64,000 bases of DNA from Streptomyces sp. NBC_01335 (lineage in GTDB: Bacteria > Actinomycetota > Actinomycetes > Streptomycetales > Streptomycetaceae). The notes beneath the pieces are model-generated. The model was not told the DNA's origin and searched no databases. It was given only the letters and a program-made list of their open reading frames with translations. Within the stretch, counting starts at the first letter, position 1, and every line of letters begins with the position of its first letter. The position numbers were made by a program, and so were the translations under genes. The stretch covers positions 4,245,001 through 4,309,000 of the forward strand of contig NZ_CP108370.1 of the NCBI RefSeq assembly GCF_035953295.1, given 5' to 3'. Below are positions 52,892 through 62,700 of the stretch, piece by piece.

Positions 52892-53805
52892 AGCTGACCC
52901 CCGTAGGCCGCCTCGACGTCAGCGGGCGCCGGGTTGGTCCATGCCCGGTGCGGGGCGGCAGCTGCCCGTGGAGCGTTCATGGCCTCGTCGACCAGGCTCG
53001 GCAGCAGCCCAGCGGACAGCCCCTTGGTACGCATGCGGTCCATCCCGGCCCTGATGTGGTCGGGGGACAACCCCTCGCCGAGCAGTTTGCTGACCACCTT
53101 GCCGAGGCGGCCGAGGACGTCGCTGGGCGGGCGGTGTTGGCATGCGGCGACGTGCTCGGCGACCAGGTCCTTGGCCGAGACCGAACCCGAGACGGCAGGG
53201 GGCGTGGGGGCGCTTGCGCTCCCCACCGGAGGTGATCCTAGATCCAGGATCCTAGGTCCTAGATCCGGACCCTGAGTCCTCACCGCAGTCTCCCAGCGTT
53301 GTGGTGAGGGCTCACTGAAATTGCTCTGACCTGCGGTTTTCCGGTTCACGGAGGGCTCGCTGTATCCGCGTGACGCATCAGGGCGTCCACCGTGAGGGCT
53401 CACGGCCTGTTCATGGAGGGCTCCGTGAACAGGCGAGGCCGCCTCGTCCGACCGGCTGCCCTGGTGGCGCGGGCAGGCCGGGCAGCGGCTGCCGCTGGGC
53501 CGGTTGATCTTCTGGTGACGGGCCCAGGTGACGATGTGCAGGTACCGCTTGCCGTCGTCGCCTTCGTACCGGCAGATCAGACCCGCACTGTCGAGCTGCG
53601 TGAGGTCGTCCTCGACCTCCAGCGGGCCGTGCTCGGGGCGCAGGGACCAGAGGGCACCGGCGATGACGGCGGCCTGGTCGCGGAAGCGACCGTGGTCGTC
53701 CGCCTGCGTAAGCAGGCCGAAGAAGGTCCGCTCGGCATGGACGCTCACCGCGGCGAGCGACTCGGAGATGAAGGCTTCCGGCTTGATGGTGCGTATCCGC
53801 GCCAT
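52888..53805 (-). CDS. replication initiation protein, winged-helix/DnaD-like
   Basis: A 305-aa protein. MARIRTIKPEAFISESLAAV begins a winged-helix seen in phage and element replisome organisers (DDHGRFRDQAAVIAGALWSLRP, DDLTQLDSAGLICRYEGDDGKRYLHI, WARHQKINRPSGSRCP). A disordered linker follows, then a C-terminal helical domain (VVSKLLGEGLSPDHIRAGMDRMRTKGL). It is followed by a DnaC-like ATPase, the standard initiator-loader pair. The ATG at 53805 is preferred over longer starts because the MARIRTIKP motif is the usual N-terminus. Confidence 0.82.
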   Translation of the reverse strand: MARIRTIKPEAFISESLAAVSVHAERTFFGLLTQADDHGRFRDQAAVIAGALWSLRPEHGPLEVEDDLTQLDSAGLICRYEGDDGKRYLHIVTWARHQKINRPSGSRCPACPRHQGSRSDEAASPVHGALHEQAVSPHGGRPDASRGYSEPSVNRKTAGQSNFSEPSPQRWETAVRTQGPDLGPRILDLGSPPVGSASAPTPPAVSGSVSAKDLVAEHVAACQHRPPSDVLGRLGKVVSKLLGEGLSPDHIRAGMDRMRTKGLSAGLLPSLVDEAMNAPRAAAAPHRAWTNPAPADVEAAYGGQL

Positions 53806-53975
53806 GTCTATCGCCCCGCCTTCGTGGGCCGAGCGGGCGAGTTCGGCGACGGGGATGCGACTACGGCCACGAAGGCAGTAGCTTGTTGGGGCATGCACAG
53901 TTCCTCACCCGGTGGCGTTATGACCGCCACCGTCTTGATCGTTCAGGTACGGGCGATATCGGTAGGGACTTCTTG

Positions 53976-54006
53976 GCCCCCGGCGTTGGCCCGCCGGGGG
54001 CTTTTT
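53976..54006 (+). terminator. intrinsic terminator without an assigned gene
   Basis: GCCCCCGGCG and CGCCGGGGGC form a perfect 10-bp stem with a 6-nt loop followed by TTTTT, a textbook plus-strand terminator. The only plus-strand sequence before it is the gap from the replication gene start, so it ends a short transcript, perhaps an antisense or control RNA. Confidence 0.8.
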
Positions 54007-54374
54007 CATGTGCTCGGAACCGCAGGGGTTTCCGGGCGCATGGCCAAGACAGCCACATCTTCCCCGCACAAGTCCAGCATTCCGCCGGGAAAGCAAACAG
54101 CTCTCGGCGAACGTGTCGTGCGCGGCTTCCTTAAAACGGTAGACCCGAATCGCCGGTTGACCAAGAAGTTGCATAAATCGGGCAGTTGGCAAGCGAATCC
54201 GTGGGCGGCGCTGGTGAGCGCGCGATGCAAGATGCCCACGTCGAGGCCACGTAGGTGCTACCAGCATGAGGGCAGCAGGTGATTTGGTCATCCGCCAATT
54301 CCGGTCTATGTTGCGCCGTTCGCAAGGAGCCTGGGGACCAGATCTGACAAAAAAGATGCGAAACATAGCAGCAC

Positions 54375-54399
54375 ATCGCCGGTTACCCAAACCGGCAAT
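54375..54399 (+). promoter_or_regulatory. operator copy 2, upstream of the XRE gene
   Basis: ATCGCCGGTT-N5-AACCGGCAAT, one mismatch from a perfect inverted repeat, preceded by ACATAGC-N5 exactly as at 48174-48198. It ends 19 bp before the XRE start codon, the expected place for autoregulation. Confidence 0.72.
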
Positions 54400-54418
54400 G
54401 CAGAGCTACAACTGACCC

Positions 54419-54670
54419 ATGCCTGAGAGCCCTTTGGGAATTGGTCCGGCCGGCGTGCTGACCGCCCGCGCCATTACCCGTGCCCGCACAGCGCGCGGAT
54501 TCGCCCAGCGCCAGCTGGCCGAACGTGTCACCGCGCTCGGCCGGCCCATGACCATCACGATGCTGTCCCGCATCGAATGCAGACAGCGCCGCTGCGATGT
54601 CGACGACCTCGTCGCCATCGCAGCCGCTCTCGGCCTCTCCCCGCTCGCCCTGCTCGCCGAGACGAGTTAG
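54419..54670 (+). CDS. XRE-family transcriptional regulator
   Basis: An 83-aa protein consisting of one Cro/CI helix-turn-helix domain (ARAITRARTARGFAQRQLAERVTALGRPMTITMLSRIE, then VDDLVAIAAALGLSPLALL). No ligand domain. Probably binds the inverted repeat just upstream and its copy at 48.2 kb, controlling excision or replication genes. Start ATG 19 bp after the operator. Confidence 0.85.
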   Translation: MPESPLGIGPAGVLTARAITRARTARGFAQRQLAERVTALGRPMTITMLSRIECRQRRCDVDDLVAIAAALGLSPLALLAETS

Positions 54671-54873
54671 CCGAACGAGCCCCAACAGCGCTCCCCGGGT
54701 GGGCCAACACCCGGCAGCCGCTACGCACATCACCTCGCCCGTACCTGAAACACCAAGACCGGCGTACCCGTCTCCGCACGGCTGCGCCAGAGAAGGAACC
54801 TCCTTGCGCCGAGAGGCCATTCCCCCTGCTCCGTTGCCGTTCCGCCTCTGTACCGCGAAGGAGTCGATCTTGC

Positions 54874-55224
54874 ATGGCTGAGCAGCCAGGGACCGGCGTA
54901 GCGCCGCCCCGCCTCTACCGTCCCGAGGACATCGCTGCTGTTCTGGGCTGCTCTGCCTGGTGGGTCAAGGACAGGGCCCGTCGGCGGCTGATCCCCTTCA
55001 CTCGGGTCGGCCGCGCGTACCGCTTCACCGCAGAACACCTCGCAGAGATCATCCGCCTCCACGAGGAACGGCCCGCACGGGCGCACCAGCCCGTCACAGC
55101 TCGGACCGTCGCCAAGGCCGACGCCCAGCAGGCGGACGCGCCCCAGCGTGCCGCGCCCACAACCCGTCTGCGGGCGCGGCCTCCGGCCCGCGCCAGGCAG
55201 AGCCAGTTCAGCACCGTCGCCTGA
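54874..55224 (+). CDS. excisionase (MerR-like winged-helix Xis)
   Basis: A 116-aa protein. LYRPEDIAAVLGCSAWWVKDRARRRLIPFTRVGRAYRFTAEHLAEII is the compact winged helix of excisionases, and the rest is a basic Ala/Arg/Pro tail. ATG with GAAGGAG upstream. It lies 30 bp before the integrase, the usual xis-int order. Confidence 0.87.
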   Translation: MAEQPGTGVAPPRLYRPEDIAAVLGCSAWWVKDRARRRLIPFTRVGRAYRFTAEHLAEIIRLHEERPARAHQPVTARTVAKADAQQADAPQRAAPTTRLRARPPARARQSQFSTVA

Positions 55225-55254
55225 CACGACCGCGTACCAAGGGAGAGGAGGAGC

Positions 55255-56760
55255 GTGGGTTTCGCGGAGAAGCGCGCGAACTACTGGCGTGGTCGGTATA
55301 GGACCGCACCTGGGAAGCACCTCACGGTCGTCGACGAGCAGGGCAAGGCGATCAAGTTCGCCACCAAGGGCGAGGCTCAGCGCGCCGCGAGCGAGGCCGA
55401 GAACAAGTACCGGCGCGGCGACTGGCGTGACCCGGCACTCGGCCAGGAGACGTTCGGCGAGTACGCGAGCCGCTGGTACGAGGCCCAGGACCTGGCCGCA
55501 TCGACCATGCAGAACTACAAGCGCCACATCGAGGAGCACCTGCTTCCCGACTTCGGGGACCATGCGCTCGCCGGCATCCTGCGCTCGGACGTCGACCGGT
55601 GGGAGAAGAAGGAAAGGGCTCTGTACGCGGCCTCCAGCGTCAAGACCTGGCGCTCGACGTTCCACCTGATCTACGAGGACGCGATCGACGAAGGACTGAT
55701 CACGTCGAACCCGGCGACCAGGCGGCGTGGGCGGGGCAAGCGCGCGGGCCGCTCCCGTGACCGAGGCCCGGAGAAGGTCGTCACCGATCCGCTCGGCATC
55801 CTGTTGATCGCCGAACGAGCAGCACTGCTGTCCGGCCGAGATGACGAGTTCGTCGCCGTCGTCCTCAAGGGATACACCGGCATGCGCTGGGGCGAAATAG
55901 TCGGCCTGGAGACCGAGTTCGCCCGACCTGGGTCCGTCCGTGTCGAATGGCAGCTGTATGAACTCGACTCGGGCGAAATGGTGCGCTGCCCGCCCAAGGA
56001 CGACAGCTATCGCACCCTCGACTCGATGGACTGGCTGTCCGCCCTGGTCGCCAATCACATCGCCCGCACGAAGCCGACTCCCTGCCCCTGCCACGGTAGG
56101 ACCTACGTCTTCAGCGGGCAGGGCACGGCTCGTACGGGCGGCCACCACGGTGCGAAACTCGTCGACGTCGCACGCCGTGCCGAAGTCTCCACGGGGACGG
56201 TGTCCAACGTCCTTAACCACCCCGATCGCGTCGCTGAGGCGACGCGAATGCGGGTGGAGGAGGCCATCACGGACCTCGGGTTCGTACGAGGCGGCGCGGT
56301 GGTGGAGCCTGCGGCCCACTGGCGCAGGAACGGTTTCGCGACGTGGCTGTTCACCCCGGCGGTATCGGGCTGGTACCCGAAGAAGGCCCCGCAGGAGGCA
56401 CGACCCGTGCCGCTACTCGGCGAGCCGTGGCCAGGAGTCCCCGCGCGAGGGCGGGGCGCCGGCCAACGAGCTGACGCCTGCTGGCTCCCGATCGCCAAGG
56501 GCCTCACGCCTCACGGACTGCGCCACGCCCATAGGACGGTGATGGAGGACCTCGGCACCGAGAAGGTCCTCATGGACCAGCGCATGGGACACATCGACGG
56601 CTCCGTCTCGGCGCGCTATGCCCATGTCACCCCTGGCATGCGCAAGCGCCTCATGCTCGGCCTGACCGAGCAGTGGGAGACAGCACTCGCTGCCCGCCTG
56701 GCGATGTGTCCCACGTCGCCCGTGCACGTGCTCGACGCCCTCCTGCGTGCACGGAGGTAG
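55255..56760 (+). CDS. int: tyrosine site-specific integrase with an inserted LacI-type HTH
   Basis: A 501-aa recombinase. The N-terminal core-binding domain (TFGEYASRWYEAQDLAASTMQNYKRHIEEH) precedes the catalytic domain: first Arg in YTGMRWGEIV (about residue 208), HGLRHAH (about 420), MGH and the nucleophile Tyr in SARYAHV (about 455). Between the first Arg and the HxxR box is a LacI-family helix-turn-helix (VDVARRAEVSTGTVSNVLNH, about 302-321) and a linker, making it longer than the ~400-aa average. GTG start after GGGAGAGGAGGAGC. Confidence 0.92.
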   Translation: MGFAEKRANYWRGRYRTAPGKHLTVVDEQGKAIKFATKGEAQRAASEAENKYRRGDWRDPALGQETFGEYASRWYEAQDLAASTMQNYKRHIEEHLLPDFGDHALAGILRSDVDRWEKKERALYAASSVKTWRSTFHLIYEDAIDEGLITSNPATRRRGRGKRAGRSRDRGPEKVVTDPLGILLIAERAALLSGRDDEFVAVVLKGYTGMRWGEIVGLETEFARPGSVRVEWQLYELDSGEMVRCPPKDDSYRTLDSMDWLSALVANHIARTKPTPCPCHGRTYVFSGQGTARTGGHHGAKLVDVARRAEVSTGTVSNVLNHPDRVAEATRMRVEEAITDLGFVRGGAVVEPAAHWRRNGFATWLFTPAVSGWYPKKAPQEARPVPLLGEPWPGVPARGRGAGQRADACWLPIAKGLTPHGLRHAHRTVMEDLGTEKVLMDQRMGHIDGSVSARYAHVTPGMRKRLMLGLTEQWETALAARLAMCPTSPVHVLDALLRARR

Positions 56761-56950
56761 CACAGGCCGAGGCGAAGCCTGGGCGGTGAGAGGCACCTGG
56801 ACTTCGCTGTTCGCAGGGTGACGCCGGTCCGGAGTGCGTGGCCCTGCTGGGAGAGGGGTCTTGGATCGTATGAATCACCCTTCGGTCTCGTGTGAGACAA
56901 GGAGTGCGCAACCACGGACATACGGGCCCCTAATACGAGGCCCGCCTCGA

Positions 56951-56986
56951 CCGTCCGAGACTCGCTTGGCCGCCTGTCTCGGACGG
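56951..56986. terminator. hairpin after the integrase
   Basis: CCGTCCGAGAC and GTCTCGGACGG form an 11-bp perfect stem with a 14-nt loop, 190 bp after the integrase stop. Terminator, or part of the attachment region. Confidence 0.5.
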
Positions 56987-57039
56987 CCGAGCGCGTCTTC
57001 GCACAGGCTCGTCCGATGGATAAAACGGCTCGCCGGGGT

Positions 57040-57060
57040 GGCACCCGGGTGCCATACGAT
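57040..57060 (+). promoter_or_regulatory. metG copy 2 promoter: palindrome plus TACGAT -10 box
   Basis: GGCACCCGGGTGCC is a 14-bp palindrome 1 bp before TACGAT, which ends 131 nt before the ATG. The first metG has the same arrangement 129 nt before its ATG. Confidence 0.45.
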
Positions 57061-57191
57061 TGCGACGGCTTGCAGCGCCAACCTCACTACGCGTGACCGG
57101 GGCGACCTGAGCGGTCGCGCCCGCTGCACTCTCCCGACCTGGGCCCGCCGTGGCACTGTCACCGGCGCCGTACGAAATGGAGCATCCAAGG

Positions 57192-58913
57192 ATGGCTCGA
57201 CACCTGGTAACCAGCGCGCTTCCCTACATCAACGGGATCAAGCACCTGGGCAACATGGTCGGGTCGATGCTTCCGGCGGATGTGTACTCCCGGTACCTCC
57301 GCCAGCGTGGCCACGACGTCCTGTACATCTGCGCGACCGACGAGCACGGGACACCGGCCGAGCTGGCGGCCAAGGCGGCCGGAGTGTCGGTGGCGGAGTT
57401 CTGCGGGCAGGCCCACGACGCGCAGAAGGCCGTGTACGACGGCTTCCAGCTCGCCTTCGACTACTTCGGACGCAGTTCTTCGCAGCAGAACGTCGAGATC
57501 ACGCAGCACTTCGCGCGCCAGCTGCACAAGAACGGCTTCATCGAGGAACGTGTGATCCGCCAGGTGTACTCGCCGGTCGACGGCCGTTTCCTGCCGGACC
57601 GGTATGTCGAGGGCACCTGCCCGCACTGCGGCTACGACAAGGCCCGCGGCGACCAGTGCGAGAACTGCACTCGCGTCCTCGACCCGACCGACCTGCTGAA
57701 CCCCCGTTCGGCGATCAGTGGCTCCACGGAGCTGGAGGTCCGCGAGACCAAGCACCTGTTCCTGCTCCAGTCCAAGCTTCAGCGCGAGGTCGAGGCGTGG
57801 GTCGCGCTCCACGAGGCGCAGTGGCCGCAGCTGTCCTCCTCCATCGCCCGCAAGTGGCTGACCGAGGGCCTGCACGACCGCGCCATCACCCGTGACTTGG
57901 ACTGGGGCGTCCCGGTTCCGACCGACACCTGGCCGGAGCTCGCGGCCGAGGGCAAGGTCTTCTACGTCTGGTTCGACGCCCCGATCGAGTACATCGGCGC
58001 GACGAAGGAGTGGTCGGACGCTGGCCCAGATGGCGAGACCCGCGACTGGAAGTCGTGGTGGTACGAGGCCGACGACACCGTGCGCTACACCCAGTTCATG
58101 GCCAAGGACAACGTCCCGTTCCACACGGTGATGTTCCCGGCCACCGAACTCGGCGTCCGCGAGCCGTGGAAGAAGGTCGACGTCGTCAAGGGATTCAACT
58201 GGCTCACGTACTACGGCGGCAAGTTCTCCACCTCCCAGAAGCGAGGCATCTTCACCGACGCCGCGCTGGAGATGCTGCCGGCGGACTACTGGCGCTACTT
58301 CCTGATCGCCAACGCCCCCGAGTCCGACGACTCCTCCTTCACCTGGGAGCACTTCGCCGCCACGGTCAACAAGGACCTCGCCGACACCCTCGGCAACTTC
58401 GTCAACCGCGTGCTGTCCTTCTCCCGCAAGCGCTTCGGGGACGACGTCCCTGCGGGCAACGCGGCAGGCGAGGCGGAAGCGCGGCTGGGCGAGGAGATCG
58501 CGCGGCTTCTGGCCGAGTACGAGGAGCACATGGAGGCCCTCCAGTACCGCAAGGCAGGGGCGGCGCTGCGGGCCCTGTGGTCGGCAGGTAACTCCTACCT
58601 GGAGGAGAAGGCCCCCTGGCTGGAGATCAAGACCGACCCGGAGGGTGCGGCCCTGACCCTGCGTACAGCGATGAATCTCATCCACCTCTACGCGATCGTC
58701 TCCGAGCCGTTCATCCCCGCCTCGGCCGCCGCCATGCGCGGTGCCTTCGCCCTGGAGAGCGACACCGCGACCTGGGTGACCGCCGAGCAGGCCACGTCCC
58801 TGGACGCTGTCCCGGCCGGCACCCCGTTCACCGTGCCGCCGGTGCTCTTCGCGAAGATCACGGCGGAGGACCTGGAGTCCTACCGCGAGCGCTTCGGCGG
58901 AGCCGACGTCTGA
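57192..58913 (+). CDS. metG: methionyl-tRNA synthetase, copy 2
   Basis: A 573-aa MetRS closely similar to copy 1 over its whole length. HIGH-equivalent [13 protein letters not shown], zinc knuckle [17 protein letters not shown] and KMSKS-equivalent [11 protein letters not shown] are intact. It lacks the Ala/Gly/Pro insertion of copy 1 (here the segment reads [21 protein letters not shown]). It lies directly after the mobile element. The ATG is preceded by GGAGCATCCAAGG, nearly the same Shine-Dalgarno stretch as copy 1. Confidence 0.94.
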   Translation: MARHLVTSALPYINGIKHLGNMVGSMLPADVYSRYLRQRGHDVLYICATDEHGTPAELAAKAAGVSVAEFCGQAHDAQKAVYDGFQLAFDYFGRSSSQQNVEITQHFARQLHKNGFIEERVIRQVYSPVDGRFLPDRYVEGTCPHCGYDKARGDQCENCTRVLDPTDLLNPRSAISGSTELEVRETKHLFLLQSKLQREVEAWVALHEAQWPQLSSSIARKWLTEGLHDRAITRDLDWGVPVPTDTWPELAAEGKVFYVWFDAPIEYIGATKEWSDAGPDGETRDWKSWWYEADDTVRYTQFMAKDNVPFHTVMFPATELGVREPWKKVDVVKGFNWLTYYGGKFSTSQKRGIFTDAALEMLPADYWRYFLIANAPESDDSSFTWEHFAATVNKDLADTLGNFVNRVLSFSRKRFGDDVPAGNAAGEAEARLGEEIARLLAEYEEHMEALQYRKAGAALRALWSAGNSYLEEKAPWLEIKTDPEGAALTLRTAMNLIHLYAIVSEPFIPASAAAMRGAFALESDTATWVTAEQATSLDAVPAGTPFTVPPVLFAKITAEDLESYRERFGGADV

Positions 58914-59046
58914 GGCGGCTGGGCTAACGACTCGGGGAGCAGTCTGGTTCGGGGTGTGTCTACCTGGCCGTTCGACCGGTGGTTGATCAGTTGGCGATTG
59001 GGCGGGTGAGCACCAGTTCGGTCCTGTGCTTGCGAGGGGTTGGCCG
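58914..59046. other. short gap after metG copy 2
   Basis: No gene seen. The stretch GGCGATTGGGCGGGTGAGC and surroundings are unremarkable; it ends at the remnant transposase. Confidence 0.4.
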
Positions 59047-59640
59047 TCAGGCGGAGCGGTCGGAGACTAGTGAGGCGATCGCCAGGTGGGGTGGCGCGTA
59101 GGCTTCACGGCGCCCGGTGCACGCTGGAGTGCCACAGCGTTACTCGGCGTCGGTGTGTTCCACACAGATCCGCTGGGAGGGCTGGCGGCGACGCTGTTCG
59201 CGCCAGGCAGGGTTGTCTCGGCGCATGCGTTGTCGGAGGGATTGTTCGGCGGGGCGCTGACCTGGTCGGGTAACTCGCTGGCCAGCCTGCGGTAGCCCGC
59301 GTCCACCTCGGCTTTCGCGTCGGGATGCTGGTGGAACTGCTCGGCGATGCCGTCGGTGCGCACCGCAGCTTGATCGTGTATGCGACCCTGGCGCACGATG
59401 CCGATGGAGAGGGCGCGGCCCCGGCGTTCACTGAAGAGGGTGGTCTTGATGGCGTTCTGCTCCTTCTTGCCCGAAACGAATGCCTGGTGACCCGGCTGTC
59501 CCTCCCCAGGATGGGGACTTGGACTTCGGTCCCGTTGGTGCTCACGGTGATGCCTTCGGCGTCGGCATAGTGCGAACAGGTCCTCCAGAAGAGCGGATCC
59601 GCGCTGGGAGATTCACGGGAGTCCGTTCAACGGGAACGAG
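59047..59640 (-). pseudogene. decayed DDE transposase
   Basis: On the minus strand, in three different frames, family-like pieces run in the right order: LLEDLFA, ADAEGITVSTNGTEVQVP, GRIHDQAAVRTDGIAEQFHQHP, AEVDAGYRRLASELPDQVSAPP, GRREAYAPPHLAIASLVSDRSA. They match the DDE_Tnp_4 type of transposase common in Streptomyces. Frameshifts occur near 59575, 59400 and 59170 and an in-frame stop near 59140; the N-terminal third is missing. Not functional. Confidence 0.8.
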
Positions 59641-59772
59641 GGGAGCAGGAATAGGTTCGGCAGCAACTCTTATGGATATTGCGGATGTTGTCGGTGCGAG
59701 CTGCGCCACTGTCAGGGGGGTGCGGCAGACTGTCGGTGATCCGTGCGGGACCCCGAGGCGAGGAGCCGACTG

Positions 59773-62700
59773 GTGAACACTCCCAGGCAGTTCGGTCTGT
59801 TGATCCGGTTCGCCCTGGACACTCTTGGGGAGCGCAACGCGCACCACGAGTTCGAGCAGCTCTGCCTGGACGTGGCTCGGCGGGTGCTCGTGAGCAATCT
59901 AGCGCCAGCGACAGGTCCCGTGGGTAGCGGGGGCGATCAGGGCCGGGATGCCGAGAGTTTCTGGACGGACCTTGCCGGGGCTCCGTCGCCGGTCTCGGCT
60001 TTCGCCCGGCTGGCCTCCGGGGAGAAGGTCGTCTTGGCCTGCACGATGCAGAAGGACAACGTCCCGGCCAAGATCAGAAGGGATATGGCGTCGATCTGCG
60101 GCCAGGGTAGCCCCGTACAGCGCGTGCTGTACTTCACGGTGGCCCCGGTGACGGTCGGCACGCGACACAAGCTGGAGGACGAGGCACGCGATGCCCACCG
60201 GGTTGAGCTGGACATCTTCGATGCGGCCCTACTGACACAGTTCCTGACCGACCCCGATCTCTACTTCCTGGCCGAGCGATATCTGGGTCTTCCGCCGCTG
60301 CCAGGCATGAGTGAAGCCTCCGTCAGTGACCTGTCGGTGGCGGTGCCCGAGGACTCGGTCGAGCACCGGATCCGCGGGCGAGGTGCGCTGCTGACCGCGT
60401 TGGAGGAGCGGGTAGCTCACGTCGGAGGCCGGTTGGTCTTGTGCGGGGTAGGCGGCAGCGGTAAGAGCACGGTCGCGCTGGCGCTTTCTCGACGGGTCGC
60501 CGCCGAGCGGAGGGTGTGGTGGGTTGACGCCACGACCCCAGCCGCCTTCGTGGAGGCGCTGCGTGAGGTCGCCGTGCAAGCAGGGGTGGAGCGTGTCGTG
60601 GCGCGCGACGTGTGGCGCAACCACGAGGCCGCCCGGGATGTGCTGTGGGACGTTCTGAACAACGCGAACGCCGGGCGCTGGCTGTTGGTTGTCGACAACG
60701 CCGACGACCCAGCTGTGGTGCGGGACTGGATCAGGCAGCCGGTCGCTGGGAACACGGTGGTAGTGACGAGCCGCGACCAAGACCCCGGCTCCTGGTGGAC
60801 GTCGGCGGCGGTCCACCCCGTCGTCCCGATCTCCGAGGCCCAGGGCGCCGCGATGCTGCGTGAACTGGCTCCTGGTGCCGGTTCCGAGGGCGAGGCAGTA
60901 CGCCTGGCACGGCGGTTGGGCGGCCTGCCCCTCGCCCTGCTGCTCGTGGGGAAGTACCTGGCGATGACCAGCAGTGACCTGACGCTTCCTGAGTCGGAGG
61001 CCCCTCAGACGTTCGCCGCATGCTGGGAAGCACTGGACGCGGAGTTCGCCGAGGCGGTCGCAGCGCTGCCGCACGATCCACACGGCCCGCTGGCCCATAC
61101 GTGGGAGATGTCACTGGATCTGCTGGAAAAGCGGGGCACAGCTGCCGCACGGCCGCTGTTCCGGCTGATCTCGTTCTTCGCACCTGAGCCGCTGCCAGCC
61201 GCCCTGCTCCGCAGGAGCGTGCTCGCCGCCACAAACGATTTCACGGGATTGTCGTCGTCTGCGCTCGATGCGGCCGTACGTGGCCTGCTGGGGTGTGGCC
61301 TGCTGCACCGTCGACGCTTCGAGGGGCATGGTTCGACGCTAGAGACTCTGGTCGTCCACCCGCTCGTTCGAGAGATCACCCGCACCCAGCCGGCCGCCAT
61401 TGAAGCGGCACCGGTGTACTCGACTCTGTCGGTCGCCCTTCTCGCGATGGTGGCGAAGGGGCTCGATCCGGCCGCCCCGGCGAACTGGCCCCTCTGGCGA
61501 TTGTTGCTGCCGCACTGTGTCCACGTCGCGGCAGACATGAAGCACGCTGCTGCGCTGGAGTACCAGATGCGCGGCGAACTCGCGGCGCGGGCGGCTGTGT
61601 ACGCGCAACAGTCAGGCCAGTGGGCAGTGGCGGAGGTGCAGTTCAGCCACGCCCTGACCGCCTACGCACGAACCGCTCCCGACGACAACCCTAGGACCGT
61701 CCTGGCGACAAGGCACAACTTCGCCTTGCTAAAGCGTGATCAAGGCCGTCTCGACGAAGCAGAGGCAGACTTCAGTGACGTCCTGCGCACAGCTACCCGG
61801 GTCCTCGGTCCAGATCACGAAACTAGCTTGACCGCGCGCCACGAACTGATCCGCATCATCCTTCAGCGGGGAGACGTCGCGGGTGCGCACACGGAATTCT
61901 CAAGACTCGTTCCGCATCTGACCGTCGTCCTTGGTCCCGAGCATCTGACCACCCTCGCTGCACGCCACGAACTCGCCAGAGCGCTGCGCGGCCAAGGCAA
62001 CCTTGCCGAGGCCCGCAGCGCGTTCGAGCAGCTGATCCGCGACATGGCGAATGCGTTGGGCAACACATCTCCCGCGATGCTCGCCGCCCGCCATGAACTG
62101 GCAGACCTGCTTCTCGAACTTGGCGAGAGCGAGCAGGCCCTCAACGAGTTCGTGGCAACACTCCACCTAGAAAGACAGACGCTGGGCCACGATCACCCGA
62201 GCACCCTGGTCACCCGGCACAACCTCAGCTACGCGCTTCTGGATCTGGGTCTGTTCGACGAGGCGGAGGTTGAGCTGCGTGACATTCACGCGACGTGGAC
62301 CCGTATCGCCCCCCGAGGGCACACGTCCTCCTACCGGGCCCAGGGCACTCTCGCCGGGCTGCTCACCGCGACAGGAAGGCCCGCCGAGGCTGAGGAACAC
62401 TTCCGGGCGGCGGCCGAGGCATTGGCGGCCGCGTTTGGTCCTGCGCATTCGGAGGCGGTCGAGGCTTGCCTGGGTTACGCCGGAACCCTTCGGCTACTCG
62501 ACAGACAGACCGAGGCTCAGGCTGCGCTGAGGTCCCTGTTGACCGCTGTCCTTGCCTCCCACGGCACCTGCCATCCCAGCCTGCTCGTGGTACGCCGGCA
62601 CCTTGCGGACGTGTACTTCGAGCTACACCAGGACACCGCCGCGGAGCATCAGCTGCGGTTGCTGGCTGAGGCGCAGAGCGACGTCCTGGGCCCCGGGCAC

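Larger units (their letters stand above)
53806..54418. other. intergenic control region between replication and XRE genes
   Basis: 613 bp, AT-richer than the surroundings. It holds a plus-strand terminator (53976-54006), a half operator ATCGCCGGTT at 54149-54158 and the full operator at 54375-54399. A 80-codon ORF at 54040-54282 (+) has a basic N-terminal half but no clear ribosome site, so I do not call it. Likely replication/regulatory region. Confidence 0.5.
47740..56760. mobile_element. integrative mobilizable element module
   Basis: Contiguous mobilisation and maintenance genes: orphan 126-aa gene, relaxase, MobC-like protein, membrane protein, DnaC-like ATPase and replication protein on the minus strand, then XRE regulator, excisionase and tyrosine integrase on the plus strand. 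No FtsK/TraB-type DNA pump is seen, so it is likely mobilised by another element. Outer attachment sites were not identified; no copy of the 29-kb tRNA-Pro core lies next to the integrase, so the true ends may be outside this span. Confidence 0.7.
56761..57191. other. junction between integrase and metG copy 2
   Basis: 431 bp with no supported gene and no tRNA. It contains the 11-bp stem hairpin at 56951-56986, the metG promoter at 57040-57060 and a 131-nt leader. If the element integrates here its attachment core must be short; none was recognised. Confidence 0.5.

Noticed and set aside
54040..54282. 80-codon basic ORF upstream of the XRE gene
   Set aside because: No clear Shine-Dalgarno, weak codon bias, and the region contains operator half-sites; left as non-coding.
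57030..57055. T-box antiterminator-like GGGTGGCACCC before metG copy 2
   Set aside because: It is part of a simple palindrome followed by a TACGAT box, lacks the stem I specifier and is not conserved at copy 1; a promoter palindrome fits better.
56761..57191. Right attachment site matching the 29-kb tRNA-Pro core
   Set aside because: I found no copy of the T-arm or anticodon sequence there, so the ends of the element stay unassigned.
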